IMG/VR virus record: IMGVR_UViG_3300031999_000234
Coordinates: 1 to 20,666 of that record
Strand: one strand, 5' to 3'
DNA from: a virus
DNA length: 20,666 nucleotides
Shown: positions 1 to 4,993 of the stretch, piece after piece
Layout of the letters: every line of letters begins with the position of its first letter
Position numbering within the stretch: the first letter of the stretch is position 1
Translations under genes and position numbers: made by a program
The notes under the pieces: model-generated
What the model was told of the DNA's origin: nothing
What the model saw: the letters and a program-made list of their open reading frames with translations, nothing else
Databases searched by the model: none

Positions 1-127
1 CGACGATATGCCAGTCGCCTTGCCCGCAGGGGTTGAAGTAGTGCACGACGACGAGCGGGTCGTCGTCGTTCTCACCTGAGTAGAGGCGGGGCAGCTTGGC
101 CGCCAGCGCCTTTGTCATCAGCTTCAT
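1..127 (-). CDS. DUF2958-like protein, N-terminal part (cut by window edge)
   Basis: This gene starts at ATG 127 and runs off the left edge, so only about 42 residues are visible. A good ribosome binding site (GAAAGGAG, then CCC) sits just before the ATG and overlaps the end of the upstream gene. The visible part starts MKLMTKALAAKLPRLYS, has a run of Asp, then VVVHYFNP and GDWHIV. This matches the usual start of DUF2958 proteins (a KLLTKxLRAKLPxLY-like opening, then a beta strand and a Trp motif). DUF2958 genes occur on phages, plasmids and integrative elements, often near anti-restriction genes. Their biochemical role is not established. The family call rests on pattern memory over a short stretch. 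The missing C-terminus should hold the family's remaining motifs. Confidence 0.6.
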   Translation of the reverse strand, partial: MKLMTKALAAKLPRLYSGENDDDPLVVVHYFNPCGQGDWHIV

Positions 128-136
128 GGGCTCCTT

Positions 137-388
137 TCAGTAGTCCTCATCCCAGCGCTCGCCCGCGTAGGCCGGGTCGAAGTCGCTGGCGCGGTTGTTG
201 ACCTCCTGCCCGCTGCCGTTGTAGGTGCGCCCGCAGTCGACGCACTCAAGGTCATCGGGGAAGGGGCCGGGGAAGGCGCTGACCCGCGCGCCCTTCTCGA
301 CGAAGTGCTCGATGGGCGAACCGCAGATGCAGGTCGCCGTCAGGGTCGTGCCGTAAGCCTCGCGGTTGCGGGTGACGGTGATGCTCAT
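137..388 (-). CDS. Small zinc-ribbon-like protein, 83 aa
   Basis: The start is ATG 388, with AGGAGG four bases upstream (AGGAGGAGCTATG). The frame is open further upstream, but that part overlaps the preceding gene and reads as a shadow. The protein has two Cys pairs: CIC at residues 20-22 and CVDC at residues 49-52, separated by a 26-residue beta-like stretch with Gly and Pro turns. This fits a small zinc ribbon. The C-terminus is acidic (ends WDEDY). No enzymatic motif is visible. Such ribbons often bind nucleic acid or protein partners, but no specific role can be assigned. It lies 8 bases after the preceding gene and 9 bases before the DUF2958-like gene, so it is probably in the same transcript. 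Confidence 0.75.
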   Translation of the reverse strand: MSITVTRNREAYGTTLTATCICGSPIEHFVEKGARVSAFPGPFPDDLECVDCGRTYNGSGQEVNNRASDFDPAYAGERWDEDY

Positions 389-396
389 AGCTCCTC

Positions 397-594
397 CTAG
401 CCTTCCATGAGGTCGTCGAACCTCGGGTCGTCCATGTCGACGCCGAGCACGTCCTCGATGTAGCGCATCTTGTCGAGCGCCCACGCCTTGTCGTGCGGGC
501 GTCCTCTGTTGCCCAGCTCGGGGCAGCGGGCGCAGCCCATCGGCTCTTCGCCGCAGGGGTTCGCGCAGCCCGCGTCTTCGTTCATCGGTGCCAT
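397..594 (-). CDS. Small Cys-rich acidic protein, 65 aa
   Basis: The start is ATG 594, preceded by GAGAGGAACCGCG. Two other genes in this window (starts 3485 and 3679) carry nearly the same leader, which supports this start over the internal ATG three codons later. Four cysteines (residues 10, 14, 21 and 24) are packed in the first 25 residues as C-x3-C-x6-C-x2-C, which could bind zinc. An acidic helical C-terminal half follows, with Met-Asp-Asp motifs. I recognise no family. The gene is the first one downstream of a hairpin (643-664) and of the first copy of the duplicated 24-base motif (673-696), so it may begin a separate transcript or be regulated there. Confidence 0.65.
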   Translation of the reverse strand: MAPMNEDAGCANPCGEEPMGCARCPELGNRGRPHDKAWALDKMRYIEDVLGVDMDDPRFDDLMEG

Positions 595-642
595 CGCGGT
601 TCCTCTCTTTCGCTGTGAGCCCCGTCAGTGACGCCCCCGCCC

Positions 643-664
643 CCCGCGACCTCCTAGTCGCGGG
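643..664 (-). promoter_or_regulatory. Perfect stem-loop, 8-bp stem, upstream of the 594 gene
   Basis: CCCGCGAC and GTCGCGGG form a perfect 8-bp GC stem around a 6-base loop. In the minus-strand RNA the loop is TAGGAG, so an SD-like AGGAGG lies at the loop/stem boundary. It sits between the conserved 24-base motif and the start of the 594 gene. No U-run follows, so a simple intrinsic terminator is unlikely. A 5'-leader structure, protein binding site or attenuator-like element is possible. The sequence shows only the inverted repeat. Confidence 0.5.
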
Positions 665-672
665 AAGCGTGG

Positions 673-696
673 CGACGCACTGTAGGGGCCTCTACG
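673..696 (-). repeat. 24-base intergenic motif, copy 1
   Basis: On the plus strand it reads CGACGCACTGTAGG, two variable bases (GG), then CCTCTACG. The same sequence occurs at 4871-4894 with CC at the variable positions, so 22 of 24 bases match. It holds an imperfect dyad (GTAG...CTAC). It starts immediately beyond the stop codon of the acidic 79-aa gene. In the minus direction it contains TACAGT, which resembles an actinobacterial -10 box, but there is no shared -35 box. An operator or phage promoter is likely. Confidence 0.6.
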
Positions 697-936
697 TCAT
701 CCGAAGATGCCCCGAAAGAGGTCGTCGAGGCCGGGAACGTCTAGCGTAGCCTCGCCGACCTCGTCGCCGTCCATGACGATGACCCGCATGGTCGGCCCGG
801 TCGATTCGCCGTGCGTCGGCGTCACGGTCAGAGGTTCCTCGGGGGGGTTCGGGTCGACCTCACTGTCGGCGTCCTCGGCGGGGTTATAGTCCTCGGGTGG
901 GTTCGGGTTCGGGTCGGTCGCGTACTCGGTGGTCAT
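697..936 (-). CDS. Acidic Pro-rich small protein, 79 aa
   Basis: The start is ATG 936, with GAGGAGGGACC directly before it. The next gene upstream (start 1179) has a near-identical leader. The first half is low-complexity and strongly acidic, rich in Asp, Glu, Pro and Asn with repeated NPP units (residues about 8-35), and is probably disordered. The second half (from about residue 49) looks like a short beta strand (MRVIVMDG) followed by an amphipathic end, DLFRGIFG. The high negative charge would fit a DNA mimic or a partner-binding protein, but nothing specific proves that. No family is recognised. It lies 9 bases downstream of the 77-aa zinc-ribbon gene and is probably co-transcribed with it. 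Confidence 0.7.
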   Translation of the reverse strand: MTTEYATDPNPNPPEDYNPAEDADSEVDPNPPEEPLTVTPTHGESTGPTMRVIVMDGDEVGEATLDVPGLDDLFRGIFG

Positions 937-945
937 GGTCCCTCC

Positions 946-1179
946 TCAGTAGCCGTAGCCTTTACCCTTGCGGGCCTCGTAGACGAAGCTGGCCGCGAGG
1001 GGGTGGTCATCGCCCTCTTTGGCGACGTGCTTCATAACGTCCTCGCAGGTCGGGTCGGTGCTCATCAGGTCGAGCACGCAGTCGGCGCACAGGTGCCGCT
1101 CTGACAGCGCCTCGATGTCGTAGAACGCGCGGGCCTCATTCCCGCAGCGCTGACACCGCTTGTCGGTCGTCTTCGTCAT
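946..1179 (-). CDS. Zinc-ribbon protein, 77 aa
   Basis: ATG 1179 is chosen because it forms an ATGA junction with the stop of the preceding gene and has GAAGGAGGGACC just before it. The longer open frame would overlap that gene by 54 bases. CQRC at residues 9-12 and CADC at residues 31-34 form a treble-clef or zinc-ribbon style site. A helical, acidic segment with a third Cys and a basic, aromatic, Gly-rich tail (KGKGYGY) follow. It probably binds zinc and perhaps nucleic acid or protein. Its Cys-pair layout resembles the C-terminal ribbon of the GGCT-like protein encoded two genes upstream, though the spacing is not identical. Function is unknown. Confidence 0.78.
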   Translation of the reverse strand: MTKTTDKRCQRCGNEARAFYDIEALSERHLCADCVLDLMSTDPTCEDVMKHVAKEGDDHPLAASFVYEARKGKGYGY

Positions 1180-1487
1180 GGTCCCTCCTTCGTCCATGGC
1201 CCCCACGTCTTCGCGTCGACGATTTGGAGGCACAGCTCACGGTGCGTGTAGGTCGCGTCGACCTCGGCGTTGAAGTAGCGCTCGAAGGCGTCGCGCGGTA
1301 GCTCGTACTCGGTGACGAGGTCGAGCAAGTGGCCGCTGGCGAGCACCACCCACGCATGGCCGAGGCGCGGGTGGCCGTTACCTTGGATGCTGCCGTGCAC
1401 GAGCACGGCGTCGGGGTGGTCGAGGGCGTAGCGCCCGGCCAGCTCGTAGCACTTGCCGAGGCGCTTCTTGATGCCGGTCGCTTTCAC
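1176..1487 (-). CDS. Small protein with transglutaminase/papain-like Cys-His-Asp pattern, 103 aa
   Basis: The start is GTG 1487 with AAAGGAGCCGCC upstream. Visible pattern: GKCYELAGRYA puts a Cys (13) at the head of a helix. LVHG (residues 29-32) and GHAWV (His44) form two strands, and LLDLVTEY (Asp56) follows. A Cys at a helix start, then His-Ala-Trp-Val, then Asp on the next strand is the order of the catalytic triad in transglutaminase-like and related papain-fold enzymes. The spacing (31 and 12 residues) is compact but plausible. If active, it could hydrolyse or exchange amide bonds. Its placement next to a GGCT-like enzyme and an amidoligase is suggestive. The fold call is inference from motif order alone, and a non-enzymatic protein is possible. 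Confidence 0.7.
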   Translation of the reverse strand: MKATGIKKRLGKCYELAGRYALDHPDAVLVHGSIQGNGHPRLGHAWVVLASGHLLDLVTEYELPRDAFERYFNAEVDATYTHRELCLQIVDAKTWGPWTKEGP

Positions 1488-1521
1488 GGCGGCTCCTTTC
1501 CTCGACCCGGCGGCACGTTCG

Positions 1522-1537
1522 GGCGGTGTCCACCGCC
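1522..1537. promoter_or_regulatory. Perfect inverted repeat in the gap after the GGCT-like gene
   Basis: GGCGGTG and CACCGCC are perfect 7-base arms around a 2-base centre. The element lies in the 87-base gap between the stop of the GGCT-like gene and the GTG of the transglutaminase-like gene. The close arms suit a protein-binding operator better than an RNA hairpin. There is no U-run on either side. Confidence 0.4.
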
Positions 1538-1574
1538 GTACTCCCGCTCTCTCTTGAGCGGTCTGCCGCGCGGG

Positions 1575-2258
1575 TCACTCGTCGGCGTAGTAGGGCGCGT
1601 CGACCTCTTCGCCGACGCCGAGCTTCAGGAAGCAGTCGAGGCAGGCGTAAGTCGCCTCGGTCACGGTCACGACCTCGCCGCCGCCGAAGTGTTCGCCGCA
1701 CAGCTCGCAGGCGTACTCGGTGGCCCGGGCGGCGTGCACCGCTCGGGCCTCTTCGCGTGAGGTCTCAAGGTAGGCGAGGTCGAAGCCCCAATCGCTGTAG
1801 CCCTCGGCGCAGGTCTCGTAGTAGTGAGGCGGCGGCGGGGTCTCAGTGTAGGGCGGGTTCAGGACGTAGTAGAAGGTCGCGACCCGCTCGCCCTTCACGG
1901 TCGCGTGGGCGTAACGCTTCGAGTACATGCGGGGGAAGCCCTCGTAGCGGTCGAGCGCCGCGATGTCTGCGGGCTCGACGCGCCAGATGGACACGGGGGT
2001 CGAGCGCCCCTCGCAGGGCTCGACCGTGAGCACCCGCGCGAAGACGAGGCGCTGGTCGGGCAGCATGCCGCCGGTCACCGGCATCGCGGTCGCGCAGCGG
2101 GCTTGCATCTGCACGACGTTGTGGTTGCTGCCGTAGCCCACGTAGTAGCGCGGGTGGTCGGCGTACTTCTTCGCGAGGTCGACCGGCTTCGCGGCCCAAC
2201 TGTAGGCCGGGGCGGCGGCGTGCTTGCCGTGCTTGCGGCCCTTGTGTTTCTTGCTCAT
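1575..2258 (-). CDS. Gamma-glutamylcyclotransferase (GGCT/AIG2)-like enzyme with C-terminal zinc ribbon, 227 aa
   Basis: ATG 2258 makes an ATGA junction with the preceding gene. An ATG four codons earlier is possible. A basic Lys/His-rich N-terminus (residues 1-13) precedes the GGCT-fold domain. YYVGYGSN at 38-45 matches the family's nucleotide-like YGSN loop. RLVF (70-73), PVSIWRV (88-94) and ALDRYEGFP (101-109) follow, and Glu106 is the expected general-base Glu. EGYSDWGFD (152-160) fits the C-terminal motif of AIG2-like members. CELC (184-187) and CLDC (206-209) form an added zinc ribbon. Family enzymes cyclise and release gamma-glutamyl groups from amines, giving 5-oxoproline. Here, beside an amidoligase, the protein may remove or trim a gamma-glutamyl-type conjugate. 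The substrate is unknown. Confidence 0.8.
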   Translation of the reverse strand: MSKKHKGRKHGKHAAAPAYSWAAKPVDLAKKYADHPRYYVGYGSNHNVVQMQARCATAMPVTGGMLPDQRLVFARVLTVEPCEGRSTPVSIWRVEPADIAALDRYEGFPRMYSKRYAHATVKGERVATFYYVLNPPYTETPPPPHYYETCAEGYSDWGFDLAYLETSREEARAVHAARATEYACELCGEHFGGGEVVTVTEATYACLDCFLKLGVGEEVDAPYYADE

Positions 2259-2506
2259 CGCGACCCCCATTCGATAGTCACGAGCCCGGCGGCCACGAGG
2301 TCGTCGAGGAAGTGTCGCGCGGTGTCGCTGCGCACGTCACAGCGGTTGTAAATGGCGACCCGGCGCGCGACCTCGACCATGTACTCGCCGGGGTCGGTTT
2401 CGCGCAGGAACGCGGTTTTCCAAAGGAGGCCGACGAACTGCTCGGCGGTCTCTGCCCGAAAGGTCTCGGGGCGGTGGTCACTGAGGATGCGAAGGGTGCT
2501 GGTCAT
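2255..2506 (-). CDS. Small protein between amidoligase and GGCT-like genes, 83 aa, winged-helix-like
   Basis: The start is ATG 2506 with GAGGAGG five bases before it. The stop shares an ATGA with the GGCT-like gene, so translation is probably coupled. The sequence is mostly helical. The stretch VARRVAIYNRCDVRSDTARH, followed by FLDDLVAAGLVTIE (about residues 46-80), reads like a helix-turn-helix and wing ending in a short beta strand, as in small winged-helix proteins. No conserved DNA-binding signature is certain. It might be a regulator or an accessory subunit of the two enzymes around it. I do not recognise the family. Confidence 0.7.
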   Translation of the reverse strand: MTSTLRILSDHRPETFRAETAEQFVGLLWKTAFLRETDPGEYMVEVARRVAIYNRCDVRSDTARHFLDDLVAAGLVTIEWGSR

Positions 2507-2516
2507 AGGGGCCTCC

Positions 2517-3485
2517 TCAAGCAGCCGCCGCGAAGGCGGCGGCCCTGTCGGTGAACCAGCGCCGCACGGAGCGCGGCGGCTTGACGAGACTCATCAGCTT
2601 GGCCTCGGTCGGGGCGACCCGGGGGCTGACGACCGCGCCACGGTGGGCACTCTCGACCATGCTCTGCGTGAACGCGACCCAGTTGAGGATTTTCGCGAAG
2701 TCGGTGGTCCCGCCGAAGTGGCGAAACTCGACCGTGCCGTGCCGCCAGAAAGAGGTCACGTTCAGCTTCACGAAGCGGTCGCCGAAGACCTGCCGGAGAG
2801 CTTGCAGGTCATAGGCGTTGTCGATGCGCTGCAGGGCCGTGGTTTCTGAGTGCCAGCGCCGCATCGAATGGCACATGCTGTTAGCGTCGCCGCGCCGACT
2901 CGCGGGCACGACGCCGTCAAGGATGGGCTCGTAACGCACGTACATGCGCGCCAGCGTCTTCCACGCGGGGAGCGCGAGGTCGTGCGCGTCGTGGTGGACG
3001 TGCAGGCCGCAGCCCCGGTCGACGAACGCGCCGAGGCGCTTGAGGAGCTTCGTGATTTTCTTGAGCTGCGCGACGCCCTCGCTGCCACGGAGGATAGGCG
3101 ACACGACTTCCATGCCGTAGTACCGCTCGTAGTGGCCGTCGACGTAACGCTCGCCGCCGTGCACGGTGCCGTCGGGAACGACTTTCCAGTCGCTCACAAG
3201 CTGATGCGTGTAGCCGGGCGAGTTACAGGCGATGCCGAGGCGGCGAATCTTGGCCGCGACTTCGTTGATGGTCAAGCTCGGAACCTTGCACTCGATTTCG
3301 ACGCCGAAGGTGCGCGTCGCGTTGACCTTGACGGCGCGCAGGCGGGCGCTCTCGCTGGCCCTTCTCGCGCAGGCCAGACAGCAGCGGTGCCCGGGAGCGA
3401 ACGCGCTCTCGGGCAGGGTCTCGCTGCAGTGGGAACAGAAACGGGTCGGGGTCGCAAGGCCCGACTGGTCGGTGAGCAACGTCAT
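2517..3485 (-). CDS. Amidoligase (COOH-NH2 ligase family) with N-terminal zinc ribbon, 322 aa
   Basis: The start is ATG 3485, preceded by GAGAGGAACCACG. Residues 17-39 form a zinc ribbon (CSHC...CLAC). The catalytic domain shows the amidoligase pattern in order: TFGVEIEC (59-66), DWKVVPDGTV (99-108), GMEVVSP (124-130), CGLHVHHD (159-166), an Arg-rich helical region, then KLNV (240-243) and HGTVEFRHFGGT (249-260). These Glu, His and Arg residues correspond to the metal/ATP site of this glutamine synthetase-like fold. The family is predicted to join a carboxylate to an amine using ATP, making amide or peptide links on small molecules or proteins. The gene leads a compact set with a GGCT-like enzyme, which supports a modification pathway. 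The acceptor is unknown. The Ala-rich tail is unremarkable. Confidence 0.88.
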   Translation of the reverse strand: MTLLTDQSGLATPTRFCSHCSETLPESAFAPGHRCCLACARRASESARLRAVKVNATRTFGVEIECKVPSLTINEVAAKIRRLGIACNSPGYTHQLVSDWKVVPDGTVHGGERYVDGHYERYYGMEVVSPILRGSEGVAQLKKITKLLKRLGAFVDRGCGLHVHHDAHDLALPAWKTLARMYVRYEPILDGVVPASRRGDANSMCHSMRRWHSETTALQRIDNAYDLQALRQVFGDRFVKLNVTSFWRHGTVEFRHFGGTTDFAKILNWVAFTQSMVESAHRGAVVSPRVAPTEAKLMSLVKPPRSVRRWFTDRAAAFAAAA

Positions 3486-3511
3486 CGTGGTTCCTCTCTC
3501 TCGCGACCGGG

Positions 3512-3679
3512 TCAGTGGGCGGCGCGGAACGCGGCCCGCATGAGGTCAGTGGTAGACACTTTCGAGGCCAGCCTGTTTGAGCAGGCGAACACCGAACAGT
3601 GGGCGCAGCCCCTCGGGCTGACGCAGGGATGGAACGGGGCGCTCGTGCCAAGAGCGTGCTTTGCGGCGGTAGCCTTCAT
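3512..3679 (-). CDS. Tiny Cys-rich protein, 55 aa
   Basis: ATG 3679 is preceded by GAGAGGAACCACG, the same 13-base leader as the amidoligase gene and almost the same as that of the 594 gene. That is the main support for this frame. The protein is basic and has Cys at 19, 25, 28 and 33 (C-x5-C-x2-C-x4-C), which could bind zinc. A helical basic tail follows. It is the first gene after the long untranslated stretch and lies 26 bases ahead of the amidoligase. No family is recognised. The Cys spacing is irregular, so metal binding is a guess. Confidence 0.6.
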   Translation of the reverse strand: MKATAAKHALGTSAPFHPCVSPRGCAHCSVFACSNRLASKVSTTDLMRAAFRAAH

Positions 3680-3940
3680 CGTGGTTCCTCTCGACGAGCG
3701 GCGGGATGGGTGCCTCGTGGGCACGGGAGAACGGCGAGCGCTCTCCGCTGCGCACGGAGCGAGTAGACAAGCGCCCGGTCACCGAGTCTGCCCCTGAGAG
3801 TCACGGGACGCGGCGGCGGCCGGGCGCGTTTGGTTGGGTAGGACGACCTCGCGACCGGGGCGCGACCCCCGGGCACGAGGCCCTTATTGCGGAACCCCAC
3901 GACCTGTGTCTGCCGCCCTCGGAGCGGTCTCTATTCCCGC

Positions 3941-3988
3941 GAGAGGCGGGAGAGGCGGGAAGGCGGCAGAGGCGGCTCCTAGAGGCGA
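3941..3988. repeat. Cluster of 9-base GAGAGGCGG repeats
   Basis: Units are GAGAGGCGG (3941-3949), GAGAGGCGG (3950-3958), GAAGGCGG (3959-3966), CAGAGGCGG (3967-3975) and, after a 5-base spacer, AGAGGCGA (3981-3988). A further exact copy is at 4131-4139. The first units also take part in a TCCCGC/GCGGGA dyad (3935-3951). Short direct repeats beside AT-richer DNA can be initiator or repressor binding sites. Simple slippage is the alternative. Confidence 0.5.
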
Positions 3989-4006
3989 GGTGGACGGTAC
4001 AGTCTC

Positions 4007-4034
4007 ATTATCGTCATTCCTCGGCGTGAGTAAA
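4007..4034 (-). promoter_or_regulatory. Sigma70-like promoter candidate for early genes
   Basis: On the minus strand, TTTACT (4034-4029) is followed after 16 bases by GATAAT (4012-4007). The -10 box matches TATAAT at five of six positions and the -35 box matches TTGACA at four. It points toward the 3679 and amidoligase genes and would give a leader of about 320 bases that includes the repeat cluster. The evidence is sequence match only. Confidence 0.4.
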
Positions 4035-4214
4035 CCCCCGTAGACACGATTAGGCAGCCGCAGGCGTGAGACTTAATATTTCAGGCTTGGGGCTGCGGGC
4101 ACCGCGCGCACGTGGGGAAGGGGCCAGAACGAGAGGCGGCCCGCCCCGGTGCGCGCGGGGCGGGCCAGTCGGCTGCGGGGAGGAACCACCCGACCCGCGC
4201 CAACGGCTGAGAGT

Positions 4215-4511
4215 CTAGGCGGTGACGGGCTCCATCGCGAGCGCGGCGTATACGTCGCTGACGCCCGTGTAGCGCAGCTCGGCGACGCACCACTCCGCGA
4301 GGTCGCGGAGCGCCATCAGGGCGAGCGCCTCGTCGCCGTCGCCGCGCATGTCGGCGAGCAGGACCGCGACCGCCTCGACCCCGTGCACCGCGTCGAGGTA
4401 GAGCTTCTCGAAGTGGGCGTCGCCGTCCTGCATGGCGGTCCAGCCCCGGCCCCAAAGCTCGGCCCTGACCTTCCCGAGAATGAACATCTGCATGGCGAGC
4501 AGGCCGTTCAT
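4215..4511 (-). CDS. Small helical protein, 98 aa, unknown
   Basis: ATG 4511 is chosen because AAGGAGG lies five bases upstream. A TTG five codons earlier would place that site inside the gene. The protein is Ala/Leu-rich and probably all-helical, with paired Met/Leu heptad-like stretches and two Trp in the first 30 residues. The middle is acidic. No signal peptide, transmembrane segment or known motif stands out. It stands alone between two non-coding stretches, downstream of the late terminator candidate, so it is probably an early or regulatory gene and not a virion gene. No family is recognised. Confidence 0.65.
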   Translation of the reverse strand: MNGLLAMQMFILGKVRAELWGRGWTAMQDGDAHFEKLYLDAVHGVEAVAVLLADMRGDGDEALALMALRDLAEWCVAELRYTGVSDVYAALAMEPVTA

Positions 4512-4688
4512 GGCTGCCTCCTTCAAGCGCTTCGGTGGATGCCCTTGCGTCTCACGGTACGGGTCATGCCGACTTGTGTCAACGGGCGTCGAAGGTTAGA
4601 GGGGTGCAGCGGGCTTCAGCGGGCACCGCCGGGGGCCGGGGCGAGAGGGGCCGAAAGGTCGCCCGGCGGGCCGCTTCAGGGGCTCGGC

Positions 4689-4722
4689 GCGGGCGCTCTG
4701 CGGGGCCGCTGGAAGCGCCCGC
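4689..4722. repeat. Inverted repeat, 9-bp arms
   Basis: GCGGGCGCT (4689-4697) and AGCGCCCGC (4714-4722) are perfect arms around a 16-base GC-rich loop. No U-run follows on the minus strand, so it is not a typical intrinsic terminator. The surrounding sequence has further self-complementary GC blocks. Confidence 0.45.
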
Positions 4723-4737
4723 CAGCGGGCCTCGGGA

Positions 4738-4763
4738 GGGGGTCTTACCTCGATAAAACCCCC
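4738..4763. repeat. Imperfect hairpin, 10-bp arms with one mismatch
   Basis: GGGGGTCTTA and TAAAACCCCC pair except for one C/A mismatch, leaving loop CCTCGA. The mix of a G/C block and an A/T block suggests RNA structure. The sequence does not say what it does. Confidence 0.4.
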
Positions 4764-4870
4764 GATGAAACTCGCGCTTCAGGGGCTGCAGAAGGGCGAT
4801 TTCACAGGCTCGAATTCGCCGAGGATGCGTTGCCATACTTTCTAGGTCTAACCATAGGCGAGGGGGGGGT

Positions 4871-4894
4871 CGACGCACTGTAGGCCCCTCTACG
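4871..4894 (-). repeat. 24-base intergenic motif, copy 2
   Basis: The plus strand reads CGACGCACTGTAGG, CC, then CCTCTACG, matching 673-696 at 22 of 24 bases. It lies about 360 bases upstream of the 4511 start, in non-coding DNA, between the two palindromes and the hairpins. Confidence 0.6.
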
Positions 4895-4919
4895 GCCCTT
4901 GTACGTCCTTTCGCACCTT

Positions 4920-4933
4920 TCGTCATTTGACGA
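4920..4933. promoter_or_regulatory. Palindrome TCGTCA-TT-TGACGA
   Basis: Perfect 6-base arms flank a 2-base centre, the geometry expected of a dimeric repressor site. It lies 25 bases from a second palindrome and 26 bases from the 24-base motif, all in the non-coding region after the lysis genes. Confidence 0.45.
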
Positions 4934-4957
4934 CTTTCAGGGGCCTTTCCGGGGGGT

Positions 4958-4973
4958 GAATCGGGGCCGATTC
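4958..4973. promoter_or_regulatory. Palindrome GAATCGG-GG-CCGATTC
   Basis: Perfect 7-base arms surround a 2-base centre, and the close arms favour a protein-binding site. Its sequence differs from the palindrome at 4920-4933, so two different binding proteins would be needed if both are operators. Confidence 0.45.
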
Positions 4974-4993
4974 GGGGCCTCAAAGTGGCGAAG

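Larger units (their letters stand above)
3680..4214. other. Non-coding stretch of about 535 bases ahead of the early genes
   Basis: No credible gene is seen on either strand; open frames here lack ribosome sites and family-like sequence. The stretch holds a promoter candidate (4007-4034), a cluster of AGAGGCGG-type repeats (3941-3988, with a further copy at 4131-4139), and a short AT-richer segment around 4001-4085 in otherwise GC-rich DNA. It is a plausible early control region and could contain a replication origin. Confidence 0.5.

Noticed and set aside
4780-4830. tRNA-like segment around GGCTCGAATTCGCC
   Set aside because: The TpsiC-like sequence has no matching T stem and no acceptor or anticodon arms.
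4149-4883. Plus-strand open frame of about 244 codons over the 4215-4511 gene and non-coding DNA
   Set aside because: It has no ribosome site or family-like sequence and covers the palindrome and hairpin region. Composition is Arg/Gly-rich as expected for a GC-rich shadow.
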